DNA of 64,000 bases from Malania oleifera (Eukaryota > Streptophyta > Magnoliopsida > Santalales > Ximeniaceae), in NCBI RefSeq assembly GCF_029873635.1, contig NC_080420.1, positions 30,929,032 to 30,993,031 on the forward strand, in the 5' to 3' direction. The notes below the pieces were generated by a model, which was not told the DNA's origin, did no database searches, and worked only from the letters and a program-made list of their open reading frames with translations. Positions 36,018 to 49,043 of the stretch are shown here, one piece after another. Numbering within the stretch: position 1 is the first letter of the stretch; the number at the start of each line of letters is the position of its first letter. Made by a program: the position numbers and the translations under genes.

Positions 36018-38499
36018 AGTAATGCCTCGACCCGCTACGTAGGTCCGTAGTGCTACTAATCCATTCATTTACCTGATAATCTGCATTCTAATATCATGTA
36101 TGCAGCGAAAAACATAATTATAATCTTCTAACAAATGTAATACTAGAGTTTTCTAAATCTATCTACACACCATAATAAACCATGCATTCACTTGTATTCC
36201 CATATATACACATATCTCCAAAAATATTCAGTATTCACAACCATTCCTATCTCAAAAAACTCAAAACATACAACAAAAAAAAACATAAATTTATACATCT
36301 AAAAATTAATATAAAAATATACCCTTTTCTCTTTCTATTTACCAAATATGCTACAAAACCTCGAGCTCTCTAAGCTCGATTTCGAAGAAGTTCTGAAAAA
36401 AAAATGAATTCAAATTCGGGTTAGACACATCTCACTAAGGGAAGAAATAATATATTAAAACAGCGTGTGACTAACCTGAGGTATATAAATATCATTTTAA
36501 TAACATTTATCAAATCATTAACATAACATTGAAATCATTCTCTGAACCTAATCAATGACGTGTAGAGATTTAACCCACAAGATTACCTAAGGATAGGGGT
36601 GATTATCCGCCCATACAAGTAGCACCCCTCTGCTCTGATATTTAGGTAACTCTAAGGTCACTACTAAAGCATACCAGGGCACTCACGTTTTTCAGCAAGC
36701 CCTCAAGTATTGAATTGTTCTAGTACTCACACAGTTCATCAATAGCTTACCGGCAAAGGCCCTAAGGATAGGGAAATCTACCCGTCCATACAAGTAAGCT
36801 CTCCCTGCCCTAGTACGTTTTGCAGCTACTGCCATATCTGAAGCTACTAGTGCACTCACCTTACTTAGCAAGCCCTCAAGTGAAGAGTGCGCCCTGTCCA
36901 AACGTAACATGTTCTACATACATAAATATTTCTAATAGCATAATACACATTTGTTCATGTTCATAACTTAAACATTACATTGCATTTCACTTTACGTAAA
37001 CATCAACATTACATCATTCACATTTGTCATGTCATTCTTTTATCACTTCATTGTCATTACATTGCATTTTCATTTCTTTCCTTCGTACTACAACTGGTCT
37101 TTAGCCATCGTCAGTTAGTCTACAGCTCCTTTTAGCTGTCATCAGTTAGTCTACAGAGAAGTGTGCTAGAATCTGCTGACATGACTGTCTTTTAACTGTC
37201 TTACATTTACATAATTGCATTTACCATACACAAGTAACATAGTACATAATATATTTTATTCTCAATACTTTACTTACTTAATCTGCATCTCATACATTTA
37301 AAATATATTTGCATAGAATCTAATGCTACACAATTTAACAGTAAAAATTCATACATATTCCTGTAAAATAAGCCAAACCACATTTAGCATTAAATTACTG
37401 AAAATACAATTTCCATTTCTTACATAATTATCTAGAAAATTCCTTCAAAATTTTTTTTTTTTCAATTCATTTCCACAAATACATAACTAAATAACTGGTC
37501 CTAGGCTCAGAAAGTATAGTTTTACATGGTTGACATTTTAATAATTCACACAAAAACATACATATAATATAACATAAATTATTACCTTTAATTTCATAAA
37601 ATCAGATTTAATATATAATTTCCCCTTACCTGATTTCTTGAATTATGCCAACAAGGACCTTGAAAAATACCTGCGGCGCTCACCCGAATCCGGAATAAAA
37701 AATCCTAATTTCATTAAATTAACCATAAATAAAATATTATTTTAATATTTCTTAAGCCCTTAAATACCAAATAAACAGTTATACCCTTAAATATTATAAA
37801 TTTACTAAATTTCCAAAAATCTCACTAACTTTGGAGTGGGGCCTAGAAAACCCCAATTGGAAATTTATTCATACCAAAATGACGACGATCACGACTAGGA
37901 CCCCATGGTGGTGCCTGATCGTCGATTTAACAGCAGATTTAACGAGAAATTGAGAAATTAGGGGAAATATACCCTTCCTCAGGAGTGGTGCCTACGCCGC
38001 TCTCACGACAAATCCGCTCCAATAGAAATGTCGATGGCGGAGTTAGGAATCCAACGACACCTTCCGTTTCCCGATCGGTTGAGTCTGCCCAGAAATTGAG
38101 AAGAGAGGGACGAAGACGGAGGAGAAACCGACTGAGAGAAAGTGCAGACCTCTCTCTTTTTCTCTACAATTCTCAGGAAGCCGGCTTCTGGCTTCCTTAT
38201 ATTTTTTTTTTTCCTTTTTTTTTTCTTTTACTTACTTTATATATATTATAACAATATCATATTATATATATATATATATATATATAAAATCACCATTTTA
38301 CTTAATTTAATTAATTCAATTTAATAATATTTAATTAACTAATTAATTAATTAATAATTACTCTTAACTTTTTTTTTCCTACTATTTCTTTTTATATTGT
38401 TTATTTAATGCATTAATTTAATAATGTTTAACTAATTAATTGTTTAATAATTTTAATTTTTAATTAATTTTTTAAATGTTTTTTTCTCGGGTTATTGCA
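36018..38499 (-). repeat. LTR B of three-LTR unit
   Basis: 2482 bp, colinear with LTR A. Its plus-strand start is mutated (AGTAATGCC instead of TGTAACGCC), and it ends GGGTTATTGCA. It is the shared middle LTR. The small ORFs at 36182, 36692 (minus) and 37985 are not genes. Confidence 0.87.
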
Positions 38500-38629
38500 T
38501 TCTTTCTATCTTTAAAAAATTTCGTCCTCAAAATTTTAGTAGCTAATCAATCATTTCCTTAACCTCTGAAACCAACTAACCAACCTCATACCATTTAAAT
38601 AACAAACACTCAAGTTAACCACAAACTAT
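38500..38629 (-). other. Internal segment 2, left piece
   Basis: Colinear with 35519-35650 (ATTTCGTCCTC, AATCAATCATTTCC). It ends ACAAACTAT at the Tat-like insertion, and ACTAT at 38625-38629 is the left target duplication. Confidence 0.85.
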
Positions 38630-38829
38630 TGTAGACACCCTATTTTTACCCTAACCAAATAGAACAAGGGGTTCCCTTTTTATTATTATTTTATTATTAT
38701 TATTAGTATTTTTATTATTACTTTCTTACAATTATTTTTTTATTTATTATTATTGTTATTATTAATTTACTATAATTATTATTATTACCTTATTATTATT
38801 ATTATTATTATTTTATTCAAAATTGAAAC

Positions 38830-38862
<33 letters not shown>

Positions 38863-39344
38863 GTTATTTGTTTATTATTATTTATTTATTATTATTATTA
38901 TTATCATTATTATTATTATTTATTTTCCTATATTATTATAAGTAATTTATTATTATCACTATTATTTATTTATTATTATCATTATTATTATTATTTTATC
39001 TTTATTATTTTTCTTTTTACTATAATTATTTATTACTATTTACTATTTAGTAGTATTATTATTATTATTACCTTATTGCCATAAGAATAAAAGCATAAAA
39101 AAAAAAAGAGAAAAAGAAAAAAATAAAATCAAGAAAGGAAAGTTTCTTAGGGTTTTCAAAATTTTTTTATATAACACGGGGGCAGCGCACAGTAGGGCAG
39201 GCACGGGCAGCGCATAGCGCACGGGGAGGAAATCTAAAAAAAAAAAAACCCTAGGATCTCCCCAGCCTCTCTTCCATCTCTCCCATTGTTCTCTCACTCT
39301 CGCCCTCTTTCTTGCGCAGGAGCTGACTGCTCCTCACACACACA

Positions 39345-39416
<72 letters not shown>

Positions 39417-41360
39417 AATCTCCTCATTCTCTCTTCCATCCTCCATCTCATGATCACGAGCAGCAGCTCCATCTTGGATGCTTTCATCACACACTGACCC
39501 CGCTACTATCATCTTCTCCCGATTCCGGCTCCATTGCGACACCCTCGTTGCCAACCTCCATCTCCGACCACCCTCCCACTCGACGGCCAGCACCACAGTC
39601 CCCTGTTCCTATCTCACGACCATTCCCTGCTCACCATAGCTCCCGTCACCGCCTGCTCCACCCACGTCCAGCCCGTGCCTAGCAACCTCCTCGCACGCTG
39701 TTACCATCTCAAGCTCGCTGGCCACCGTTACCGTCTGCAGTGCTCCGGTCATCCATCCAAGCGGCCCTGCTACAACAGCCACCCCCGAAGAATCCCCGGA
39801 GACCCTCTGCAACTCTCCACTCACTGTCGCCGCTGCAAGTACCGCCTCCGTCCAGCAACTCCTCAGCCAGCCCCTGTTCCAACAACCGGCGCCGTCGCCG
39901 ATGCCCCCCACCACTCGCCGTTTCCGACATCATCGCCTCAACACCCACGAACTCCAGCCACCCTCTTTCTGGTCACTCCTCACGACCGCCCAGCCGTGAG
40001 CCGCTCCGGTGAGCCTCCTTGCTCCCATACACACGCACACACGTTCACGTGCCATTTTTATTTTTATTTTTATTTTTATTTTGTGTTTCTTTTCTTTTTC
40101 TATTTCTTTGCTGGTTTTTATTCGTTCTAAATATCTAATTTTTTTTTTCCTTTGTATATGCAGGTATGTAGGTTTTATGATTTTTATAGTTAGTTTAATA
40201 TTTAGTATTTATGGTAAGTTTTGGTTGTATTATTTAGATAAATTAATTGCCTTTATTGTGGAATTTTTATAGTTGAGATTTATTTAGATATTTAAAGTTT
40301 AATTTCATTTTATTCGTGGAATTGTTAATATTATTATTGCATACGTAGTTAGAATAGGTATCGTAATTATTTACTTAAGGGTGTCTTTAATATCCATATG
40401 TTTAGGGCTATTTAGGGTTTTCATCATTAATTTATGTCCAGTTTTAATTATTTAGGGTTTTCTTTATTATATATGTTATGTATACTCATATTAATATTTT
40501 AGGATAGTTAGTATTAGTATTCTAATATTTTATCATGTTTACATATAAAGGTATCAATCATTATGGTAAGTTTAGAGTTTTGGTATACGTTTTGCTACTA
40601 TATTTAGTATTATATTGTATGGAATATTATGGTATAATTATTATTTAGTTTCATTTATTAAGGCATTTTTTATAGATGGTATTACCTTGTATAGTATCTT
40701 GAGTGTTTTAATATATATATATACATATGGTATTTTATTGCCTATTTTGAAAGTTGTAATATTTTAACAGATATGCTTATTATCATTACTATTTTTATAT
40801 ACATTGTGATAATTTAATATTTTAACTTATTATCTTATCAATATATAGTAAAACCTCCCATGCTAGTATTTTTCTATTAAAAAATCTATAAGATTTCCAA
40901 AATTTGGGAGTATACTTTCCTAAGTATTTTCTTGATTTTTAATCCCTATGATTTTATTGCAGGGGTATGAGCCTTCGGGCATCACGTACTTTAAGCTCTG
41001 AGGGAATATATGTATATATATTGTATTACGTTTATTTATTTATGTATATTTATAAATTCATAAAAAGGAAAAATTTAAAGACTTATTAGATTAACTTAGG
41101 GATAATTTCAAATTAATTAGGTACCATTCATAAGAACGGGCGCGTAGGGGGTGCCTGTACCTTCCCCTCATGTAACCGAACTCCTGAGCCTAACTCTGGT
41201 AACATAGACCCATTCTACCCCTAACGGGGTAGTAACCATGTGTTCTAACCACACTAAAAGGTTAGTGGCAACTCCGACCTTTTCTATGATTTTTCCTGAA
41301 AACTAAAATTGATTTTTAATTTCGCCACCCGAGCACACGCGCTCCCGGGATGCCGCGACA
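38630..41360 (+). repeat. 5' LTR of gag-only element
   Basis: Regions in order: a (TTA)n-rich stretch (about 38675-39075); a TATA-like TATATAA at about 39168; a GC-rich transcribed-looking part with a (CT)n run (about 39343-39410) and C-rich sequence to 40010; a T-rich zone bounded by a possible donor (GTGAGCC, 40009) and acceptor (TATGCAG, 40163); then AT-rich sequence to TGCCGCGACA. The apparent 198-residue ORF at 39534-40130 is duplicated in the 3' LTR and has no domain, so it is probably not a protein gene. Confidence 0.9.
39168..39174 (+). promoter_or_regulatory. Candidate TATA box of the LTR promoter
   Basis: TATATAA directly precedes a GC-rich segment. It is conserved at about 49651-49657 in the 3' LTR. 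Promoter role is inferred from position only. Confidence 0.4.
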
Positions 41361-41363
41361 GCT

Positions 41364-41379
41364 TGGCGACTCCGCGGGG
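41364..41379 (+). promoter_or_regulatory. Primer-binding site of gag-only element
   Basis: TGGCGACTCCGCGGGG lies three bases after the LTR end. It begins TGG as expected for pairing with a tRNA CCA end and resembles the TGGCGACTC sites of plant Tat/Ogre-type elements. The tRNA identity (possibly Arg) is not certain. Confidence 0.75.
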
Positions 41380-43104
41380 AACTTAGAGAGTCGAGCCATT
41401 AATTAATTAGAAATTATCCCAAGTTTAAATTTATTAAATCTTTTAATTACTCCTTATTTTGTGAATGTTGTAATCTGTAAATAACTTTGATTAGTTGTAA
41501 ATATTTTACTTCCATAATTTACAAATAACCTTAACTAAGTAAAAATATTTTGTTTCCTAATTTTGTTAATATTAATTGTAGATATTTTGTTTCCAAATAT
41601 TCTGAATAAAGCATATTAATTGTAAGATATTTTGAATAAGCATCTTAATTACCGATATTTTTTTTCCTTATTTTTTGTTTCCAAATTTTTTGTGAATAAA
41701 CATATTAATTGCATATATTGTGTTTCTTTATCTTTTGAATATATATATATATATATATATATTAATTGTAGATATCTTGTTTCCATATTATTTATAGCAT
41801 GTGAATAAATGTGGGGGTAGCGGGATTAGGTTAAAAATTAAATTCACACACTCTCACGCTCTATACCCAAGCTTTCCTTACTAGGACTAGATAGGAGTGT
41901 AATAGCGTCAGTCCCTTCGTGGCAGAGCTTGATGGGACCCGCGAACCACTCCGCTCAGTGCGGGTTTTATCCGGACCCCAATGGGGGAGGATGGAATTCC
42001 AAACTGGGAATCTTTTGTCAATAGGGTTAGAGCCTACCCGCACATACTTGTCTATAGTCTTCCCTAACTAGGATAGTGTCATGACGAACCCTGTATATAC
42101 ATACCTACCCTGGGTTGGGACATCCTTATCCCCATGCTGTCTATTGTATATATGTTGTGAAATACTTTGTATTATATCATGCATTTGACATACATTTAGA
42201 CATACATACTACTTAGTTAATATTCTGAAAAAGCCCAATAATGAGACCATGACCCATCCTTTCAAAAAAATAAAAATAAAGTACTTGGGTCAAGTATTTT
42301 AAAATATGGGTCGGCCCAACCTTTTTCAAATAACTCGGGCCCAATTCTTTAAAAGCAAACTTAGGCCCGACCTCTTCCTAAGTAAAAACTTAGCCCAGGC
42401 CTAATTTTCAAAAACCCAAATTTCAAAAAAGTGGGCTTCGGCCCTATTGTCTAAAAATATAGGCCAACATTTTTCTAAGCAAATCCATGCCCAAGTCCTT
42501 TTAAAATTAGGGCTTGAACCCATCATGAAATAGCTCGAAGCCTATATTTTAAAATACTTAAGGCCCAAGTGCACACTTAAAGTCCACAAGTCCACATTGA
42601 ATGAATCCCACGGGTTGACTAGCCTGGGTCAACCCCAAACTCAGACCATAATTTGACCCTTCGTGGGGTCTAAGGTACATTGACTATCATCAAAGAAAGG
42701 AATGGTTGAGCGAAGAAATTGAATTGAAATCGTCACCCATCAATTGTCGTTTTAATCTTTGAAATGTCTCATTAGTGGAATTTTCTAGAATCCTGGCTAA
42801 GTTGTCATTTAGGTTACATCGTATGCATGCACTTCATTTCATACATAGTCATGCACGATAGGTTGCATGCACACTCATATCTTTGTTTGTATATATAAGC
42901 GCACTAGTTGCATCCATGCATAAACACCTATTGCATACCCTAATCATGCATCAAAACACATTCACTCATGCAGTACATAATTGTGCATTCATGATTCTAA
43001 AGAGGAAATTTTTGGTTTTCAGTTCAAAGAGGTCGTTTGAGTAATATAAAGTAATAATTGAGACCACCACGTATCAGTACAATACCAGGCGAAGAGCGAG
43101 AGAA
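41380..43104 (+). other. Long untranslated leader of gag-only element
   Basis: 1.7 kb with no coding sequence: AT-rich from 41400 to 41810 including an (AT)n run (41740-41761), a GC-richer segment (41815-42110), then a stretch with many GGCCCA/GCCC words (42230-42600). A long 5' leader before gag is usual in Tat-lineage elements. Confidence 0.6.
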
Positions 43105-44570
43105 ATGAGTGAACAAGTGGAAAATAGAGTCCTGGGTCTAGAACAAGGACAAGAAGAGATAAATGACAAGATAAGTAAGGTTCTAGAGTTACTGATGAAC
43201 AAGGGAAAGGCAGTGCATGTTGATCCCGAAGTAGATGTGGACCCTGCTCATCCCCCAGGGTTCACCCCAGATCATGGACAAACATCAATTCCACCGCCTG
43301 GTGTCATGGGGGGTCCACCGCCAAATATGCCTCCTTTCATCCCTGCTATGCCAGCACAGGAGTTCCCAGTAGTAGGAACTCCTCCATTAGTACCTTCTAA
43401 TATGGGGATCAGCAAATCTGAGGCTGAGCGTCGCTGTGACGTATTAGAAGAGCGCTTAAAAGCAATGGAAGGTTCTAATACTTTCGATTCAGTTAATCCA
43501 AATGACCTTTGCTTGGCGCCTAAAGTCACCCTGCCGCCAAAGTTCAAAATGCCAGACTTTGAAAAGTTTGACAGGACCCGGTGCCCTCGAACACATTTAG
43601 TGATGTACTGCCAAGCAATGGCCGAGTACTCAGACGATGAAAAACTAATGATGCATTGCTTTCAAAGCAGTTTGACCGGGTCCGCCATCCATTGGTACAT
43701 TCAGCAAGATAAGGCTCGGATCCGCACTTGGAAGGAATTAGCCAATGCCTTTGTTACTCACTACCGCCATGTGACGGAAATGGCGCCTGATCGAATGACT
43801 CTACAAGAGATGGAGAAGAAATCCACCGAAACATTTAGAGAATATGCTTATAGGTGTCGATCCAAGTGGACCCCCCGGTGAGTGACCGAGAGGCCATCTC
43901 CTTGTTCGTGAGCACATTAAAAGACCCCTACCGTACGCACCTTCGGAGAGCAACTCCCCATGATTTTATGGATATTGTGGCTGCGGGAGGAAGAATCGAA
44001 GGCGATATCAAGGCAGGCTTAGTCAAGGATAGTGGCTCAGAAACTGGTTTAGGCAAAAGGTGGACTAATAGGAAGAAGGAGGAAGAGGCACAAATGATAC
44101 AGGGACAGTTTAATTGGAAGAATCAGTACACCAGAGGTGGGAACCAATAACCCAAGAGAAACTTTGGTTTTGAGCCCATGGTAAATCAAACGGCGCATAC
44201 AGGCACAAGGCCCCAGATTGTTCACTCTGGTCCACCAAATCAGCAAGCACAATATAGGAATGTGACTAGAAACTTTCGAAGGGTGGACCCCATTCCCATG
44301 ACATATGCCGAATTATTTCCTCAGCTGCGGGAAAGGGGGATGGTATCTGCAATCCCTGGGACGCCCATTGCGAACCCTCCTCCACAGTGGTATGATCCTG
44401 TGGTTCGTTGTGAGTACCATGCTAACTCTCCCGGCCATACTATTGACCGATGTTGGGCCTTCAAGCATAAGGTGCAATCATTAAGAGATGCTGGATGGTT
44501 AGCATTTGACGACAAGCAACCGGGAATCCAGGGGAATCCTTTGCCCAAACACGAGGAAGGAAATGGTTAA
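43105..44570 (+). pseudogene. Tat-like gag, lightly broken
   Basis: Structural capsid polyprotein. Start ATG 43105 (MSEQVENRVLGLEQGQEEIN). It has an N-terminal helix-rich segment, a proline-rich linker (about residues 50-100), then the gag core (LPPKFKMPDFEKFDRT, THLVMYCQAMAEYSDDEKL, GSAIHWYIQQDKARIRTWKE, VTEMAPDRMTLQEMEKK). Near 43860 a small deletion shifts the frame. The next frame continues DPPVSDREAISLFVSTLKDP. A TAA at 44148-44150 replaces what looks like a Gln codon, and the same frame continues to 44570 with FEPMVNQ, PMTYAELFPQL and a zinc-binding-like CEYHANSPGHTIDRCWAFKH (CX2HX4HX4C-type spacing). Only two disabling changes over 1.4 kb agree with a young copy. No protease or pol follows. 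Confidence 0.9.
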
Positions 44571-46529
44571 CATATCAGAGAGGTTCCCAAATCAATGGTT
44601 TTAGTCGTTATCCACCGAGGCTAAAGTGATGGAGTAGCGAACTTTTGACTATCTAATCCTTTTCAGTTGATGTCCTTTTGTTTTCCATTGTTATTTGATT
44701 TTTGTAATCCGTGGACGCCTGTGTCTCGGAATAGTTTCTATATTCAATAAAATGAATTATGCATTTCGTTATCTCACTTGCATTATAAGTCCAGTTGCCA
44801 AATTTTGTTTGCTTATGTTTCATGCCGGAATAGGGAAAGTAATATTGCCAGTGTTCATGAGCTAGAAAGAGATGTTAAAGGATGAAACAACCATTGAATT
44901 CAGACGTTATGAAGAAGTTTTTTAACTTTCCAAGGAATTCAACGAAGTGGCTACGCTGTTTTAATAATTTCCTATTAATTAATCACTCATGTTTTGATCA
45001 AATGATGGATGGCCCTCTTTGGCCGACCAGTTATCCCTAAAAGAACCTAAACAATGATTTACCATTTGTTAACCAAATTGAGCCTGAATGTTAAACCAGC
45101 TTTCTCTTAAAAGTCAGATCACCAAAAATCCAACCTGGGTTTGGGTCCCTTAGCGTTTGGCAAATCATTTGAGACAATAGTCATTACCAAAATGATGGCA
45201 GACCATTTTTCTGCTATCCAAAAGAAAGTAAAAGAAGAAATCCCTTGACAACCCTTTTGAGCCTGAAAAATTCATTCCTTGATTAACCTGTTGAAGGATC
45301 ACACCCCACACTGGGGCAGTTCTTAAAAGATTGGTCCCAATTGAAGTTCAAATGAAAATGAAGACAAGATTCCTATATAAAAGGAAAAGTGAAAGTTGCA
45401 GTAAAAGAAGGAAAAGAAGATTAAAAGGGAAAGAAAAGAAAAAGGAAAACAGGAGGAAGAAGAAAGAGAATAAGGGACTTACTACATATGTGATCTTTGA
45501 CCAAATTACCCTTGATGAAATTGATGATTTTGAGCCTTATGTAACTCCTTTCTTCTTTAACCCATATCCTTAGCCTACATTACGGTCCAAATGAAAGTCC
45601 TGACCAGATTGGTATACATTATTGTCTTAAATGATTTGTCAGACTCAATGTTGAGTCTGAACTACATAATGACCTGATCCTGAAAAGGTACGTAGGCAGC
45701 TTGTTTAAATAACAAGTTCGGTCAACATCTTGTAAAGCGCCTCAATTCGAACTGGGGGCATAAAACATTATTTGGGGTGGTATTTTTGAGCCTTAGTTTT
45801 CCTTTTATTCTGAAATCCTACGTTCCTAAGCCTACATTTCGTCCCGAGTCTTAAAGACCATCTTGAGATCAAAGCATGGGTTGATATAACTGGGGCAGTT
45901 GAAGAGAATGACAGTCGTCTCGGTTAGGAAATCAACGTTACATGACTTTTGAATACTGGCATGAATTTTCCCCTACGATAGCATTGAAACATGGTAAAAC
46001 ATTTATTTAGTGCAAATGGCCTTTTTGATTTAGCGAGTTGATGTCATAGTTGCATAATCATTCCTTGTTCCTTAAAAAAAAAAAAAAGGAACCTTTCTTA
46101 CTCTTTAGAGCATTAAAAGAGGATGTATAGTCAAAGAGTTTCAGAATCACCAGAAATTTCTATAAAGAAGAACCTTGTGGAGAAAGAGCAGTCAAACTGG
46201 GGCAAATGTTATGTCAAGTTCAAAAGGAATCCAACAATAGAGTCAAGATCGATGGCAGATGAATTTAACGGGGGCAGACTCCGAGTTGAGTCTCAGTAGG
46301 TCCCATTCAAGCACTTTCTTATCAGATTGGAATAAGAAATCAGAGTCAAGATCAGCTGTAGGTCTATTCAACTGGTGCAGATTTTGTGATTTTTGAGCTG
46401 AGTCAATCACTTTCATGACTGGATGAATAAAGAAGATTAAGCCAAGATTAGTTACAGATCCATTCAAGTATGGCGAGTTTCATGTGGAGACCAAAGATGA
46501 GGACATTGATCACGAGTGCATTGGGAGAA
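44571..46529 (+). other. Non-coding region after gag, where pol is missing
   Basis: No protease, RT, RNase H or integrase motif was found in any frame. A lysine/arginine-rich ORF (45331-45573) comes from an A/G-rich stretch. Words such as TGGGGCAG recur (45311, 45891), as does ACTGGGGCA (46196). Confidence 0.65.
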
Positions 46530-47085
46530 AAGATTCATGCATTGTCATGCATTACCCCAAATTTTATGCATTGTCATACATTTCATGCATTACCTAGATT
46601 TCATATATTGCCATGCATTCCATGCATTACCATTCATCTCATGCATTGTCATGCATTTCATACATTATCTACATTTCATGCATTATCATCCATTGCATGC
46701 ATTTCATGTATTACCATACATCTTATGCATTGACATGCATTTCACGTATTACTATACATTTTATGCATTGTCTTGCATTTCACGCATTGCCATACATCTT
46801 ATGCATTACCATATATCTTATGCATTGCTATGCATTTCATGCATTACCATACATCTTATGCATCGCCATGCATTTCATGCATTACCCTATATTTCACACA
46901 TTACCACACATCTCATGCATTGTCATGCATTTCATGTATTACCATGCATCTTATGCATTGTCCTGCATTTCACGCATTACCATATATTTTATGCATCGCC
47001 ATGCATTGCATGCATTACCTACATTCTATGTATTACCAATACATCTCATGCATCACCATTGTGCATTTCGTACATTACCTAAAAA
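46530..47085 (+). repeat. 19-bp degenerate tandem array (ATGCATT type)
   Basis: About 28-29 imperfect units of roughly CATGCATTACCATACATCT, alternating with CATGCATTGTCATGCATTT. The 19-bp spacing is easily followed from 46618 to 46880. All three plus frames stay open across it because the units lack stops, giving histidine/methionine/cysteine-rich ORFs that are artefacts. Confidence 0.88.
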
Positions 47086-47534
47086 AATAAAAACATAAAA
47101 AATAAAAAATGCATACATATGATCACAAGTTGGTAACATACATATTAATAGCCACATATCACTGCATTATAAGTCAACAACATGCATACATATAGCAACA
47201 TATCATTGCATTCTAGCATCACAAGCAGCAATAGAGCACCCTTCACGCTTTTCTTGAGCTTTTGAATGATTATTTGACATCCTTGATGGAGAGATTCCTG
47301 TTGTATTTAATTATGAGCTGGGGTAACTGACCCCAAGCGCACATTAATTTACTTGGAAAACTGGGGCAAGTTGACCCCAGACACATATTGATTTATTTTG
47401 AACTAGGGCAATAGATCCCAAAGACAAGGGGATTCATTCATTGACATTCGGCCTTTACCCCAAGTGCATTTTCCAAATGGAGTAACAACTTTCCAAGCTT
47501 TGCTTTCACACCTTGTTACTGGTTAAGGTGGCTC

Positions 47535-48118
47535 GGATCATCGTATCCGCTACAGCTCGGATTCTTACATTCGAAGCAAGCCATCATTGTGTCCCATGGC
47601 TGGATCATCGTGTCCCTACGGCTCGGATTCTTACATTCGAAGCAAGCCATCATTGTGTCCCATGGCTGGATCATCGTGTCCCTACGGCTCGGATTCTTAC
47701 ATTCGAAGCAAGCCATCATTGTGTCCCATGGCTGGATCATCGTGTCCCTAAGGCTCAGATTCTTACATTCGAAGCAAGCCATCATTGTGTCCAAATGGCT
47801 GGATCATCGTGTCCCTACAGCTCGGATTCTTACATTCAAAGCAAGCCTTCATTGTGTCCCATGGCTGGATCATCGTGTCCCTACGGCTCGAATTCTTACA
47901 TTCGAAGCAAGCCATCATTGTGTCCCATGACTGGATCATCGTGTCCCTATGGCTCGGATTCTTACATTTGAAGCAAGCCATCATTGTGTCCCATGGCTGG
48001 ATCATCGTGTCCCTACGGCTTGGATTCTTACATTCGAAGCAAGCCATCATTGTGTCCCATGGCTGGATCATCGTATCCCTACGGCTCGGATTCTTACATT
48101 CGAAGCAAGCCATCATTG
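47535..48118 (+). repeat. 66-bp tandem array, about nine units
   Basis: The marker TTCGAAGCAAGCC recurs with its TCGA at 47571, 47637, 47703, 47769, (47836), 47902, (47968), 48034 and 48100, so the unit is 66 bp. Each unit contains GCTCGGATTCTTACATTCG, AGCAAGCCATCATTGTGTCC and ATGGCTGGATCATCGTGTCC. As 66 is a multiple of three, several frames stay open on both strands; these are not genes. Confidence 0.95.
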
Positions 48119-48890
48119 TACTTTGGCGCTCGAGTTCTCAAACCCAGTGCAAGTCATTCTCATGTACTTTGGCGCTCGGGTTCTCAAACCCAGTGCAAGT
48201 CATTCTCATATACTTTGGCGCTCGGGTTCTCAAACCCAGTGCAAGTTAGTCTTATGTACTTTGGCGCTCGGGTGCTCAAACCCAGTGCAAGTCATTCTCA
48301 TATACTTTGGCGCTCGGGTTCTTAAACCCAGTGCAAGTTAGTCTTACGTACTTTGGCACTCGGGTTCTCAAACCCAATGCAAGTCATTCTCATGTACTTT
48401 GGCGCTCGGGTTCTCAAACCCAGTGCAAGTCATTCTCATATACTTTGGCGCTCGGGTTCTTAAACCCAGTGCAAGTTAGTCTTATGTACTTTGGAGCTTG
48501 GGTTCTCAAACCCAGTGCAAGTCATTCTCATATACTTTGGCGCTCGGGTTCTCAAACCCAGTGCAAGTTAGTCTCACGTACTTTGGCGCTCGGGTTCTCA
48601 AACCCAGTGCAAGTCATTCTCATGTACTTTGGCGCTCGGGTTCTCAAACCCAGTGCAAGTCATTCTCATGTACTTTGGGGCTCGGGTTCTCAAACCCAAT
48701 GCAAGTCATTCTCATGTACTTTGGCGCTCGGGTTCTCAAACCCAGTACAAGTCATTCTCATATACTTTGGCACTCGGGTTCTCGAACCCAGTGCAAGTTA
48801 GTATCATTGTACTTTGGCACTCGGGTTCTCAAACACAGTGCAAGTCATTCTCACATACTTTGGCGTTTGGATTCTTACATTCAGTGCAAA
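48119..48890 (+). repeat. 46-bp tandem array, about 16-17 units
   Basis: The unit begins TACTTTGGCGCTCGGGTTCT, continues CAAACCCAGTGCAAGTCATT and ends CTCATG. Starts at 48119, 48165, 48211 and so on give the 46-bp period. It follows the 66-bp array without a gap. Variants alternate AGTCATTCTCATG and AGTTAGTCTTATG endings. The final unit (about 48857-48890) reads TTTGGATTCTTACATTCAGT, intermediate with the 66-bp family. Confidence 0.95.
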
Positions 48891-49043
48891 TTATCCCTGA
48901 TTGGCAAAAGCAAACAACACCTGATTGAAAAGCCCAGACAGTTGCGTGGCCTAGCTAAAATAGGTGTCTTTTATCTTTGCAGGCTTGTTACTACAAAAAA
49001 CGTAGGAGAGTTCCTACCGTTACGTTGAAACAACTAAGCCTAC

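Noticed and set aside
39251..39596. Minus-strand Arg/Glu-repeat ORFs (also 49717-50068)
   Set aside because: Antisense reading of the (CT)n run in the Tat-like LTRs.
39534..40130. 198-residue proline/histidine-rich ORF (and its 241-residue counterpart at 50006-50731)
   Set aside because: It lies in both LTRs of the same element, has no known domain, and its length differs between copies because of small indels.
46470..47100. Long overlapping plus-strand ORFs rich in His, Cys and Met, looking like a metal-binding or membrane protein
   Set aside because: They follow the 19-bp tandem array and are open in all three frames; there is no domain and no start context.
47513..48341. ORFs on both strands with a 22-residue repeat
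   Set aside because: The 66-bp period is a multiple of three, so several frames stay open automatically; there is no independent coding evidence.
48119..48890. Possible CRISPR-like array
   Set aside because: The units are head-to-tail repeats with no unique spacers, and the context is a plant retrotransposon.
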